DNA of 64,000 bases from Lacibacter sp. H407 (GTDB taxonomy: Bacteria; Bacteroidota; Bacteroidia; Chitinophagales; Chitinophagaceae), in NCBI RefSeq assembly GCF_037892605.1, contig NZ_JBBKTU010000001.1, positions 248,001 through 312,000 on the forward strand, given 5' to 3'. Shown here piece by piece: positions 47,116 through 56,112 of the stretch; within the stretch, counting starts at the first letter, position 1; the number at the start of each line of letters is the position of its first letter. A program made the position numbers and the translations under genes. The notes below the pieces were generated by a model, which was not told the origin of the DNA, searched no databases, and saw only the letters and a list, made by a program, of their open reading frames with translations.

Positions 47116-47835
47116 ATGGCGCTTCAACCCTGGCGTACCGGCAAGATCATTCGTATTGTTGACGAAACGCCCAATACAAAACGTTACTGGATCCAGCTTT
47201 CAGAACTGGATGTATTTGATTTTAAGCCCGGTCAATTTGTGCAGCTCGAATTTCCGATTCACGAACAGCAAAGCAAACGCCTACGCAGTTACAGCATTGC
47301 ATCATGGCCCGATGGTACCAATGTATTTGAACTGCTCATTGTATTAAATGAAGCAGGTGCAGGCACCACCTGGTTATTTAATAACGCAACTGTAGGAACC
47401 GAATTTCCTGTACGTGGTGCTATGGGTGTGTTTACGTTGCCCGACCCAATTGAAAAAGATCTCTTCTTTATTTGTACAGGAACAGGTATTGCACCATTCC
47501 GCAGTATGGCACATTATATTAAGTTGCATAATCTTCCGCATAAAAATATTTATCTGTTGTTTGGCACACGCAAAAAAACAGACCTTCTTTATTACGAAGA
47601 ATTAACACAGCTGCAGAAAGAACTTCCGGGCTTTCATTATGTACCCACGCTTTCACGGGAAGAATGGGAGGGTCGCACCGGTTATGTACATCCTATCTAC
47701 GAAGAGTTATGCAGCAGCAGACAAGAAGCAAGTTTTTATCTCTGCGGATGGAAAGCCATGATCGATGAAACAAAGAAGCGCATTATGGAAATGGGCTACG
47801 ATAAGAAAGCGATTCATCAGGAGTTATATGGATAA
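47116..47835 (+). CDS. Ferredoxin--NADP reductase-type flavoprotein
   Basis: The product is a 239-residue FNR-family oxidoreductase that would move electrons between NAD(P)H and ferredoxin or flavodoxin. The FAD-binding motif is RLRSYSIAS (RxYS type). The nucleotide-binding part has FFICTGTGIAPFRSM, LLFGTRKKTDLLY and FYLCGWKAMIDETK. The length is typical for the short bacterial class. It lies about 210 bp upstream of the nuo operon on the same strand, which may not be chance, since that operon lacks the NADH module. Confidence 0.9.
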   Translation: MALQPWRTGKIIRIVDETPNTKRYWIQLSELDVFDFKPGQFVQLEFPIHEQQSKRLRSYSIASWPDGTNVFELLIVLNEAGAGTTWLFNNATVGTEFPVRGAMGVFTLPDPIEKDLFFICTGTGIAPFRSMAHYIKLHNLPHKNIYLLFGTRKKTDLLYYEELTQLQKELPGFHYVPTLSREEWEGRTGYVHPIYEELCSSRQEASFYLCGWKAMIDETKKRIMEMGYDKKAIHQELYG

Positions 47836-48047
47836 TGTTCATCATTACAACAGATGAGAGGAAACAGTTTTTTTGATGACGATCATCAATTGATGTCATT
47901 CATTCAACTGCGACCTTTCGCCTTTCAAAAGAAAAGCATTTGTCGAAATCATTTTCTGAAAAAAGATTCTGAATAACTTTTTATATGATAACGACAGGTG
48001 GAAGAGAATAATGATGTAATTTAAACCACAAACAAACCAATCTGTTT

Positions 48048-48398
48048 ATGGGTGCTGCCTCACTCATCCTGTTAATACTTGCTGCCATTGCCTTTTCGGC
48101 CGGCGCTATTCTTATCGCAAAAGTGGTGACCAAGGCCACAAAGAACAAGCAAAAATCTGAGCCTTACGAATGCGGTATACCAACCGTTGGCCCCAGCTGG
48201 ATCCAATTTAATGTAGGTTATTATTTATTCGCTCTCATCTTTTTAATTTTTGATGTGGAGCTCATCTTTTTATATCCATGGGCCGTTGCAGCGAAACAAA
48301 CTGGCTGGCTGGCGCTCATTGAAATTGTGATCTTCTTCTTCATTTTATTTATGGGCTTTTTATATGCACATAAAAAAGGCGCATTAAAATGGAAATAA
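48048..48398 (+). CDS. nuoA: NADH-quinone oxidoreductase subunit A
   Basis: NuoA is a small membrane subunit of complex I near the quinone channel. It has 116 residues and three membrane helices. The conserved loop SEPYECGIPTVGPSW with its Cys and the segment FNVGYYLFALIFLIFDVELIFLYPW are typical. It opens the nuo operon; nuoB begins 35 nt later. Confidence 0.97.
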   Translation: MGAASLILLILAAIAFSAGAILIAKVVTKATKNKQKSEPYECGIPTVGPSWIQFNVGYYLFALIFLIFDVELIFLYPWAVAAKQTGWLALIEIVIFFFILFMGFLYAHKKGALKWK

Positions 48399-48433
48399 AA
48401 TAATCGTAAACAACACCCAACCAAAAGTACCAG

Positions 48434-48976
48434 ATGACAGAACAACAACATACCGCAACAGATTTTCCCGGACAGATCCACGAAACACCGGGCGGTGGTA
48501 TTGTCCTCAGCAAATTGGATGATGTGATCAACTGGGCACGTTCCAATTCATTATGGCCGCTTACGTTCGCCACAAGTTGTTGTGGTATTGAAATGATGAG
48601 TACTGCAGGTGCCAAATATGATTTCTCCCGTTTTGGTTTTGAAGTAGCACGTGCCACACCACGTCAGGCCGATGTAATTATTATAGCTGGTACCATCGTA
48701 AATAAAATGGCACCGGTGCTGAAACGTTTGTACGATCAAATGGCCGATCCAAAATATGTGATTGCAATGGGTGCCTGCGCTATCAGCGGAGGCCCTTTCT
48801 TTTATAATACATACTCGGTTGTAAAAGGTGCAGACCATGTTATACCGGTTGATGTGTATGTGGCCGGTTGTCCGCCACGCCCGGAAGCATTATTACATGC
48901 GTTGATCTCATTGCAGGAAAAGATCAAAAGTGGTTTAACAAGAGAACAAATAAAGGAAGGAAAAGAAAGTATATGA
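48434..48976 (+). CDS. nuoB: NADH-quinone oxidoreductase subunit B
   Basis: NuoB carries cluster N2, the last iron-sulfur cluster before quinone. It has 180 residues. The ligands are visible as the Cys pair in [11 protein letters not shown], Cys in [11 protein letters not shown] and Cys in [17 protein letters not shown]. Its stop codon overlaps the nuoC start (ATGA), so the two are translationally coupled. Confidence 0.98.
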   Translation: MTEQQHTATDFPGQIHETPGGGIVLSKLDDVINWARSNSLWPLTFATSCCGIEMMSTAGAKYDFSRFGFEVARATPRQADVIIIAGTIVNKMAPVLKRLYDQMADPKYVIAMGACAISGGPFFYNTYSVVKGADHVIPVDVYVAGCPPRPEALLHALISLQEKIKSGLTREQIKEGKESI

Positions 48977-49431
48977 CGAACGAAGAATTAAAGACAAGCA
49001 TCGGAATACGGCTACCTTCCGCAGTAATGGAAGATGGCAGCGATTTCCTAACTATCAACATCGAAGCAACTGATTGGGTATCCTTTGCTCAACATTTACG
49101 CAATGATGCTTCACTGCAATTCAATTTTCTTTTTTGTTTGACCTGTGTTGATTGGAAAACGCATTTAACAATGGTGTATCATCTGCGTTCAACCATTCAT
49201 CGTCACGAACTGGTGGTAAAAGCAAAAGTCGACAGAATAAATCCTGAAATCGAAACCGTAAGCCATATTTGGCGCACGGCAGAATTTCACGAACGTGAAG
49301 TATATGAAATGTTTGGTGTGAAATTTCTGAACCATCCCGATCTGCGTTTGCTGATATTACCCGATGGATGGGAAGGAAAGAAACCAATGCTGAAAGATTT
49401 TGAAGATCCGATTAACATGATCAGACTCTAA
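48973..49431 (+). CDS. nuoC: NADH-quinone oxidoreductase subunit C
   Basis: NuoC is a peripheral subunit that packs against NuoD. It has 152 residues from ATG 48973. The family segment [21 protein letters not shown] and the tail [15 protein letters not shown] are clear. The gene is separate from nuoD, unlike the fused nuoCD of E. coli. The frame is open further upstream inside nuoB, but the overlapping ATGA start fits best. Confidence 0.96.
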   Translation: MTNEELKTSIGIRLPSAVMEDGSDFLTINIEATDWVSFAQHLRNDASLQFNFLFCLTCVDWKTHLTMVYHLRSTIHRHELVVKAKVDRINPEIETVSHIWRTAEFHEREVYEMFGVKFLNHPDLRLLILPDGWEGKKPMLKDFEDPINMIRL

Positions 49432-49434
49432 TTT

Positions 49435-50550
49435 ATGTTTGAAGAAGTAGGTACAACAACAGAAGGCGATTTAATCATTAACGTAGGACCACAGCACCCT
49501 GCCACACATGGCGTATTGCATTTGGTAATTACGCTAAACGGCGAGACCATTAAGAATGTAGAACCGCATCTCGGTTATATTCATCGCTCAATTGAAAAGA
49601 TGTGCGAAAGCCTTACCTACCGCCAGTTTATTTATGTAACCAGTCGCATGGATTATCTTTCTGCACACATCAACAATCATGCATGTGCCATGTGTGTAGA
49701 GAAAGGAATGCAAATAGAAGTTCCGGCAAGAGCACAAGTGATCCGTGTGTTGATGGATGAGCTTACACGTATTGCTTCACATGAATTATGGTGGGGAGCA
49801 ATGGCGATGGATCTTGGTGCCTTCACTCCTTTCTTTCATGCATTTCGTGAAAGGGAAAGCATCAATGATATTATGGAAGAAACATGTGGTGCACGACTTA
49901 CCATGAACTACATGGTACCCGGTGGTGTAATGCATGATCTTCATCCCAACTTTCAAAAACGGGTGAAGGATTTCATACAACTATACAAAAGTAAAATTCA
50001 CGAATACGATGAAATGGTAACCGGCAATATCATTTTCCAGAACAGAATGAAAGCTGTTGGTTATATTTCTCCCGAAGATGCCATCTCCTACGGTTGTACG
50101 GGACCGGTAGCAAGAGGAAGCGGAGTAAGTTGTGATACACGTAAGCACTATCCGTATGAAATTTATGATAAGCTTGAATTTGATGAAGTGCTGGAGACAG
50201 GTGGCGATTCGTTCGCTCGGTATATGGTAAGGCTTCGTGAAATGCAACAATCGATCCGCATTATTGAACAATTAATTGATAATATTCCGGAAGGTGATTT
50301 TCAGGCAAAAACAAAAGCTGTGTTGAAATTACCCAAAGGTGAATTCTATACAAAAGCAGAAACAGCACGTGGCGAGTTGGGTGTGTACATTGTGAGCGAA
50401 GGTGGAACAACTCCTTACCGTATTAAATTCCGTTCACCAGGATTCTCCAATTTATCGGCATTGAATCATTTGGTGAAAGGTGGAAAGATCGGCGATTTGA
50501 TTGCCGCAATGGGGACATTGGATCTGGTGATACCGGATATTGATAGATAA
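49435..50550 (+). CDS. nuoD: NADH-quinone oxidoreductase subunit D
   Basis: NuoD forms the quinone-binding cavity with NuoB. It has 371 residues. Conserved parts are INVGPQHPATHGVLHLV at the N-terminus, EPHLGYIHRSIEKMCE, the middle MDLGAFTPFFHAFRERE, and the end IGDLIAAMGTLDLVIPDIDR. It is followed not by nuoE but by an ExbD-like gene 85 nt downstream. Confidence 0.98.
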   Translation: MFEEVGTTTEGDLIINVGPQHPATHGVLHLVITLNGETIKNVEPHLGYIHRSIEKMCESLTYRQFIYVTSRMDYLSAHINNHACAMCVEKGMQIEVPARAQVIRVLMDELTRIASHELWWGAMAMDLGAFTPFFHAFRERESINDIMEETCGARLTMNYMVPGGVMHDLHPNFQKRVKDFIQLYKSKIHEYDEMVTGNIIFQNRMKAVGYISPEDAISYGCTGPVARGSGVSCDTRKHYPYEIYDKLEFDEVLETGGDSFARYMVRLREMQQSIRIIEQLIDNIPEGDFQAKTKAVLKLPKGEFYTKAETARGELGVYIVSEGGTTPYRIKFRSPGFSNLSALNHLVKGGKIGDLIAAMGTLDLVIPDIDR

Positions 50551-50635
50551 GAAGACCACCAAAACACAGGGCTCACTTATTTGTAGACACTTACTAATTT
50601 ATAAAACACTATAACACATCTATAAAACGCAAACT

Positions 50636-51067
50636 ATGAAACGTAAAAAAGTGATTTTACTTATAGCGGTGCTACTGCTATTTGTGATTGCAACACCTGT
50701 TGTGTTCTTTTATATAACAACAAGGATGTCAAGCCCGAAAACGGTAGTAGTAAATGCTGACAAAACAAAGGGAGAACTGATAAGTCCGGATTCGACTGTA
50801 ACGGTTTTGATTAGTGGCGTAAATGAATTTATTTATTATAAAAACAATACTGAAGCAAAAAAGGGATCACTTGAGGACGTTAGAACTTTTCTGGTAAAAG
50901 AAGAAGTAGCAAAGAATTCTTTTACCGTTCTTATTGTTCCGTTAGAAACAACAGCTTACAAAAACACAGTAGATATTTTAGATGAAATGCAGATTAACAA
51001 GATCATGAAATACGCAATCGTAGATGTTAAGAAGGAAGACATCGACTTAGCTAATAAGCTGAAGTAA
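50636..51067 (+). CDS. ExbD-like small membrane protein inside the nuo operon
   Basis: The product has 143 residues: one N-terminal membrane helix (about 6-28) and an extracytoplasmic domain. The C-terminal part (TVLISGVNEFIYYKN, then FTVLIVPLETTAYKNTVDI, LDEMQINKIMKYAIVD) looks like the periplasmic domain of Bacteroidota ExbD proteins. The helix lacks the Asp that carries protons in ExbD and TolR, and no ExbB partner is nearby, so it is not an ordinary energiser subunit. It sits between nuoD and nuoH, where nuoE, nuoF and nuoG normally lie. A structural or regulatory link to complex I is an inference. Confidence 0.75.
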   Translation: MKRKKVILLIAVLLLFVIATPVVFFYITTRMSSPKTVVVNADKTKGELISPDSTVTVLISGVNEFIYYKNNTEAKKGSLEDVRTFLVKEEVAKNSFTVLIVPLETTAYKNTVDILDEMQINKIMKYAIVDVKKEDIDLANKLK

Positions 51068-51095
51068 AACAATGAAGAAGAATAAACAAATATAA

Positions 51096-52172
51096 ATGTG
51101 GAGCTTAAGTAACATAGCAACAAGCATTGATCAATGGCTCAATGAAACCTTAAATCCAACATTAGCACTCATTATTGAAATGCTGATAGCAGGTGTGGCA
51201 GTGATTGGCTTATTTGCAATGCTCGGATTAATATTGGTGATCATGGAACGCAAAGTATCTGCATGGATACAAATCCGTTTAGGACCAAATCGTGTGGGTC
51301 CGAAGGGAATGTTTCAATCATTAGCAGATACCTTAAAGTTATTGGTGAAAGAAGGAATGACACCCGGTGGCGCTGATAAATTATTATTTAATGTAGCACC
51401 GTTTGTGGCCATGATTGTTGCCATGTTGTTGATGGCGCCCATCGCCTTTGCCAAAGATTTTCAACTATGGGATCTCAACATTGGTGTATTGTATATTACT
51501 GCAGTATCATCTATCTCAGTAATCAGCATTTTAATGGCAGGCTGGGCCAGCAACAATAAATACTCGTTGCTTGGTGCAATGCGCAGCGGTGCTCAGATTG
51601 TGAGTTATGAATTATCTGCCGGTCTTGCTATCCTTGCCATTGTTGTATTAACAGGAAGTTTGCGTATAAGCGATATTATCAATGCACAGGCTGATGGCTG
51701 GTGGATATTTAAAGGACATATCCCTGCTATTATTTCCTTTATCATTTTCATTATCGCTGTAACAGCAGAAACGAACCGTGCTCCATTTGATATGGCAGAA
51801 GCAGAAAGTGAATTAACAGCAGGTTTTCATACAGAATATTCAGGGATGAAATTCGCACTCTTTTTCCTGGCTGAATATGTGAATGTGTTTATTGTTTGTG
51901 CGATCGGTGCAACATTATTTTTAGGTGGATGGATGCCGTTTCACATTGGTAACTGGGATGCATTCAATCATGTGATGGATTATATTCCATCGAGTATATG
52001 GTTCTTTGGAAAAACATTCTTTTTAATATTTCTGATCATGTGGTTCCGCTGGACGTTCCCACGGTTACGTATTGATCAGTTATTGAATCTTGAGTGGAAA
52101 TATTTATTACCGATCAGCATGTTTAATTTATTGCTGGTAACGTTGATCGCCATATTGGGTTGGCATTTTTAA
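51096..52172 (+). CDS. nuoH: NADH-quinone oxidoreductase subunit H
   Basis: NuoH is the membrane subunit that forms the quinone entry site. It has 358 residues and eight or more hydrophobic helices. Typical segments are MERKVSAWIQIRLGPNRVGP, VSYELSAGLAILA, ETNRAPFDMAEAESELTAG and FRWTFPRLRIDQLL. It begins 28 nt after the ExbD-like gene. Confidence 0.98.
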   Translation: MWSLSNIATSIDQWLNETLNPTLALIIEMLIAGVAVIGLFAMLGLILVIMERKVSAWIQIRLGPNRVGPKGMFQSLADTLKLLVKEGMTPGGADKLLFNVAPFVAMIVAMLLMAPIAFAKDFQLWDLNIGVLYITAVSSISVISILMAGWASNNKYSLLGAMRSGAQIVSYELSAGLAILAIVVLTGSLRISDIINAQADGWWIFKGHIPAIISFIIFIIAVTAETNRAPFDMAEAESELTAGFHTEYSGMKFALFFLAEYVNVFIVCAIGATLFLGGWMPFHIGNWDAFNHVMDYIPSSIWFFGKTFFLIFLIMWFRWTFPRLRIDQLLNLEWKYLLPISMFNLLLVTLIAILGWHF

Positions 52173-52181
52173 TGTAGCATT

Positions 52182-52661
52182 ATGTTTTTAAAACAATACA
52201 TAAAAGACGTCTGGGGTGCAATGAAATCACTAGCAACAGGTATGAAACGTACCGGCTATTATTTCACACACCACAAAGAGATCATTACTGAACAATATCC
52301 TGATAACAGGGATACGTTGGTATTGCCCGAACGCTTCAAAGGCGAAGTGGTAATGATACATGATGAGAACAATGAACATGCGTGTACCGGTTGTACTGCT
52401 TGTGAATTGGCTTGCCCGAATGCAACCATCAAGATCATTACCAAGTTTGATGTGGATGCAGAAACAGGCAAGAAGAAAAAAGCAATCGACACATTTGTTT
52501 ATCATCTTGAATTATGCACCATGTGCAATTTATGTGTGGAGGCTTGCCCTACAGGTGCAATTAAGATGGCGCAAACATTTGAACACAGTGTGTTCGACAG
52601 AAGTAAACTGACAAAGACATTGAACCAACCCGGATCGAAGATCAGGGAGGGTGTTGAATAA
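52182..52661 (+). CDS. nuoI: NADH-quinone oxidoreductase subunit I
   Basis: NuoI carries two [4Fe-4S] clusters (N6a and N6b) that pass electrons to NuoB. It has 159 residues. The ligands are Cys68, 71, 74 and 78 in ACTGCTACELACP and Cys112, 115, 118 and 122 in LCTMCNLCVEACP. In a complex without NuoEFG this subunit would be the natural docking point for ferredoxin. Confidence 0.97.
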   Translation: MFLKQYIKDVWGAMKSLATGMKRTGYYFTHHKEIITEQYPDNRDTLVLPERFKGEVVMIHDENNEHACTGCTACELACPNATIKIITKFDVDAETGKKKKAIDTFVYHLELCTMCNLCVEACPTGAIKMAQTFEHSVFDRSKLTKTLNQPGSKIREGVE

Positions 52662-52689
52662 TTGAATATTGGTTTTATAACGAACTGAA

Positions 52690-53205
52690 ATGACTGCATC
52701 ACAAATTATATTTTATCTCATCTCAGCTTTTATTCTGAGCATGGGTGTTTTATCAGTAACTACGAGAAAAATTTTCCGTTCGGCTATCTGGCTTTTGTTT
52801 TCATTAGTTGGCATAGCCGGTCTTTATTTCTGGATGGATGTGCAGTTTATTGCTGCGGTGCAAATTGTTGTGTACGTAGGCGGCATTGTTGTACTCATTA
52901 TCTTTTCAATTTTTCTAACGCAGCAATCAGGCAAGGAAATGCCCAAAGCGCCACTGGTAAGAACCATTGCAGGAGCCTTGGCCGTATTGTTTGGCTTTGC
53001 GTTTACCTATTTATTAATTGATCAATATGGCTTTGTCACCATTGATCAGCCGTTTGATAATGATGTTGCACGCATTGGTAAAGCAATGTTGAATACAGAG
53101 CAAGGTGGTTATTCTTTGCCATTTGAAGTAGTGAGTATGTTATTACTGGCAGCCATGGTTGGTTGTATTGTTATTGCATTAAAAACAAAACCTGAAGAAA
53201 AATGA
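52690..53205 (+). CDS. nuoJ: NADH-quinone oxidoreductase subunit J
   Basis: NuoJ is a membrane subunit with five hydrophobic helices. It has 171 residues. The segment GLYFWMDVQFIAAVQIVVYV with GGIVVLIIFSIFL is characteristic. The stop overlaps the nuoK start by 4 nt. Confidence 0.96.
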   Translation: MTASQIIFYLISAFILSMGVLSVTTRKIFRSAIWLLFSLVGIAGLYFWMDVQFIAAVQIVVYVGGIVVLIIFSIFLTQQSGKEMPKAPLVRTIAGALAVLFGFAFTYLLIDQYGFVTIDQPFDNDVARIGKAMLNTEQGGYSLPFEVVSMLLLAAMVGCIVIALKTKPEEK

Positions 53206-53516
53206 GCGACATTCCTGTTTCAAATATTCTATTCGTCAGCACGGCCCTGTTCTTCATTGGCATGTATGGTTTGTTTACAAGAAGAAACATGATCACCATG
53301 CTCATGGCCATTGAATTAATGCTGAACAGTGTCAACATCAACTTTGTTGCATTCAATAAATATTTGTATCCCGATAAATTAGACGGCATCTTCTTTACCA
53401 TCTTCATTATTACGATTGCAGCTGCAGAAGCAGCTGTAGCGATTGCCATCATCATCAATCTCTACCGCAGTCATAATTCCATTGATGTGGAAGACGCCAC
53501 TGAAATGAAATACTAA
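53202..53516 (+). CDS. nuoK: NADH-quinone oxidoreductase subunit K
   Basis: NuoK is a small proton-pumping-related subunit of 104 residues with three helices. The conserved membrane Glu residues appear in MAIELMLNSVNINFVAF and in ITIAAAEAAVAIAIIINLYR. It overlaps nuoJ and ends 3 nt before nuoL. Confidence 0.97.
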   Translation: MSDIPVSNILFVSTALFFIGMYGLFTRRNMITMLMAIELMLNSVNINFVAFNKYLYPDKLDGIFFTIFIITIAAAEAAVAIAIIINLYRSHNSIDVEDATEMKY

Positions 53517-53519
53517 GAC

Positions 53520-55451
53520 ATGAATTACTCTTCATACATCGCATTGATTCCTTTACTACCGCTTGCAGCATTTGTACTGCTGGGTATGTTTGGCAGGAAA
53601 TACATGAATCAGTCAGCAGGCATTATAGGAACAGGTTTGCTGTTGATCTCAACTGTGCTTTCCATCTACACTGCTTATCAGTATTTTTTTGTTGATGGAA
53701 AGGTGGGTGACACTTATCAAACCATCACTGCATTTAAATTCACCTGGTTATCGTTTTCTGAAAATGTTTCCATCGACATGGGTATCATTCTCGACCCAAT
53801 TTCGGTGATGATGTTGGTGGTGGTAACATTTGTTTCGCTAATGGTGCACATCTTCAGCCTTGGATATATGAAAGGCGAAGAACGCTTTGCAACTTACTAT
53901 GCATTCCTCGGCCTGTTTACCTTTTCAATGTTGGGATTGGTGGTGTCATCTAATCTCTTCCAGATATACATGTTCTGGGAATTGGTAGGCGCATCATCTT
54001 ATTTACTCATTGGTTATTATTTTCAGAAACCATCAGCAGTGGCTGCATCAAAAAAAGCATTCATTGTCACACGCTTTGCTGATCTTGGTTTTCTCATCGG
54101 CATTTTAGTATTGGCATTCTATGGCGAAAGTTTAGACTTCAACACCATTATACAAAATTTAACGGCGCAGCAATCATCACAGTTTGTTACCATCACATCT
54201 GCATCATTCATTGGCGTATCGGCCTTAACATGGGGATTAACCCTCGTGTTCATGGGTGGAGCCGGCAAAAGTGCCATGTTCCCACTGCATATCTGGTTAC
54301 CCGATGCAATGGAAGGCCCTACACCTGTTTCTGCATTGATCCATGCTGCAACAATGGTGGTGGCCGGTGTTTATTTAGTTGCAAGATTATTCCCTTTGTT
54401 CGCTGTGAATGAAGAAGCATTATCCATTGTTACAATTGTTGGTTTAGTGTCTGCCTTATTTGCTGCAGTGATCGCCTGTACCCAAACAGATATTAAACGT
54501 GTACTCGCCTACTCTACCATGAGCCAGATCGGTTACATGATGTTTGCATTAGGTGTAAGTGGCACAGGTGGTGAAAACGGTTTGGGCTACACTGCTTCTA
54601 TGTTTCATTTGTTTACACATGCATTTTTCAAATCATTATTGTTCCTCGGAGCAGGTGCTGTTATTCATTTAGTACACAGCAACAATATGAAAGATATGGG
54701 CGGCCTGCGCAAATACATGCCCATTTCACATATCAGCTTTTTAATTGCTTGTCTTGCGATTGCAGGTGTTCCTCCATTTGCAGGCTTCTTCAGTAAAGAA
54801 GAAATTTTGTTGGCTGCTTACAATTCAAGCATGATCGTGTACGTGATCGCATTGCTCACATCGGGGCTAACTGCTTTCTATATGTTCCGTTTGTATTTTT
54901 CTATTTTCTGGAATAAACAAACAGACGTCCACAACAACCATGGTGAAGGAACATTCTCCATGAAACTTCCGTTGATCCTTTTAGCAGTATGTACACTTGC
55001 TGCAGGCTTTATTCCATTTGGCGAATTTGTTTCTGCAGATGGCAAAGCACTCGAATCGCATTTTCATTTAAGTTTCTCTATTGCACCTGTGGCACTTGGT
55101 CTTGCAGGTATTTTAATTGCAATGCTGATGTACAAAAATGAAAACAACAAACCGCAACAGGTTGCAACAGCACTCGGCGGATTGTACAAAGCAGCATATA
55201 AGAAATTTTATATTGATGAATTGTACCTGTTCATTACAAAGAAAGTCATCTTCAATTTTATTGGCCGGCCCGCTGCATGGATCGATCGCAACATAGTTGA
55301 TGGGTTGATGAATGGTATTGCAACAGGTACAGGAAAAATTTCAAGTCTCATCAAAAATCTGCAATCCGGCAAAATACAGAACTACACGTTGTATTTCTTT
55401 GGTGGACTGGCTGCATTCTTAATCATATTTATTTATTTCTGGAAACCATAA
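53520..55451 (+). CDS. nuoL: NADH-quinone oxidoreductase subunit L
   Basis: NuoL is an antiporter-like proton-pumping subunit. It has 643 residues and about 16 helices. Landmarks are MFWELVGASSYLLIGYYF, KSAMFPLHIWLPDAMEGPTP, TDIKRVLAYSTMSQIGYM, and PPFAGFFSKEEIL before the C-terminal lateral helix region. It is followed by an inserted REP/RAYT element rather than directly by nuoM. Confidence 0.98.
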   Translation: MNYSSYIALIPLLPLAAFVLLGMFGRKYMNQSAGIIGTGLLLISTVLSIYTAYQYFFVDGKVGDTYQTITAFKFTWLSFSENVSIDMGIILDPISVMMLVVVTFVSLMVHIFSLGYMKGEERFATYYAFLGLFTFSMLGLVVSSNLFQIYMFWELVGASSYLLIGYYFQKPSAVAASKKAFIVTRFADLGFLIGILVLAFYGESLDFNTIIQNLTAQQSSQFVTITSASFIGVSALTWGLTLVFMGGAGKSAMFPLHIWLPDAMEGPTPVSALIHAATMVVAGVYLVARLFPLFAVNEEALSIVTIVGLVSALFAAVIACTQTDIKRVLAYSTMSQIGYMMFALGVSGTGGENGLGYTASMFHLFTHAFFKSLLFLGAGAVIHLVHSNNMKDMGGLRKYMPISHISFLIACLAIAGVPPFAGFFSKEEILLAAYNSSMIVYVIALLTSGLTAFYMFRLYFSIFWNKQTDVHNNHGEGTFSMKLPLILLAVCTLAAGFIPFGEFVSADGKALESHFHLSFSIAPVALGLAGILIAMLMYKNENNKPQQVATALGGLYKAAYKKFYIDELYLFITKKVIFNFIGRPAAWIDRNIVDGLMNGIATGTGKISSLIKNLQSGKIQNYTLYFFGGLAAFLIIFIYFWKP

Positions 55452-55464
55452 TAAATGAAGAAAA

Positions 55465-55531
55465 GCCCTGTAAGGGCGTAATATTAGTAGAACATAAAGA
55501 CACAATAAAAGGCCAAGCTCCGTAGGAGCGA
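55465..55531 (+). repeat. Left REP-like module
   Basis: Two short hairpins are separated by 38 bases: GCCCT-GTA-AGGGC and GCTCC-GTA-GGAGC, with ATATTAGTAG after the first. The module begins 13 nt after the nuoL stop codon and ends 17 nt before the transposase start. Folded in RNA, it could also affect readthrough from nuoL to nuoM. Confidence 0.75.
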
Positions 55532-55548
55532 CATGTAAATCAACCGAA

Positions 55549-56010
55549 ATGCCAAACACCTACACACAGATATACATACAAATTGTGTTTGCTGTAAAAG
55601 GCAGAGAGCATTTTATAAAAGAACCGTTTAGAGAAGAACTGCAAAAGTATATGACAGGTATTATAAACAATAAGAAGCAAAAATTATATGCAATCTATTG
55701 CATGCCTGATCATACGCATTTGCTTGTGAGCATGAAGCCCGATTTATCTATATCAGACTTAGCAAGAGATATTAAATCAAATTCTTCTTCTTTCCTCAAA
55801 GACAAAAAAATTGTTCCGGAGTCATTTAGCTGGCAAGAAGGGTTTGGAGCTTTCAGTTATTCAAAATCACAGGCACCTACTGTTGTAAACTATATTCTGA
55901 ATCAGCCTGAACATCATACAAGAAAAACCTTTCAACAGGAATACGTGGAATTTCTGGAAAAATTTGAAATTGATTTCAGCCCAAAATATCTATTTGAATT
56001 CTATGACTGA
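55549..56010 (+). CDS. REP-associated tyrosine transposase (RAYT, IS200-like)
   Basis: The product is a 153-residue Y1 (HUH) single-strand transposase. The metal-binding motif is DHTHLL with His55 and His57. The probable nucleophile is Tyr115 in VVNYILNQPEHHTRKTF, a segment typical of REP-associated transposases. The N-terminus YTQIYIQIVFAVKGRE is also family-like. Proteins of this type act on the palindromic repeats around them. Composition is AT-rich relative to the nuo genes. Full length, so possibly active. Confidence 0.92.
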   Translation: MPNTYTQIYIQIVFAVKGREHFIKEPFREELQKYMTGIINNKKQKLYAIYCMPDHTHLLVSMKPDLSISDLARDIKSNSSSFLKDKKIVPESFSWQEGFGAFSYSKSQAPTVVNYILNQPEHHTRKTFQQEYVEFLEKFEIDFSPKYLFEFYD

Positions 56011-56023
56011 CAAATTCAACATA

Positions 56024-56089
56024 TCGCTCCTACGGAGCTCAACAACCCCTGTACAATTTGGGGCTACTAATATGGCGTGCCGATGGCAC
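56024..56089 (-). repeat. Right REP-like module, inverted
   Basis: Read on the minus strand, it has the same order as the left module: a hairpin (GTGCC..GGCAC), ATATTAGTAG, a spacer with an extra CCCC..GGGG hairpin (56046-56049 with 56060-56063), and AGCTCCGTAGGAGCGA. The first hairpin has different bases but the same fold, a sign of compensating change. Confidence 0.75.
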
Positions 56090-56112
56090 TTCACTAAAAC
56101 GAATAACAGAAT

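Larger units (their letters stand above)
55465..56089. mobile_element. RAYT-type mobile element inserted between nuoL and nuoM
   Basis: The unit is a transposase gene flanked by REP-like modules in inverted orientation. The left module has the hairpin GCCCTGTAAGGGC (55465-55477), the word ATATTAGTAG (55481-55490) and the palindrome AGCTCCGTAGGAGCGA (55516-55531). The right module has the exact reverse complement of that palindrome (56024-56039), CTACTAATAT (56064-56073, the exact reverse complement) and the hairpin GTGCCGATGGCAC (56077-56089). The nuo reading frames on both sides are intact. The element was not scored for target duplication. Confidence 0.8.
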
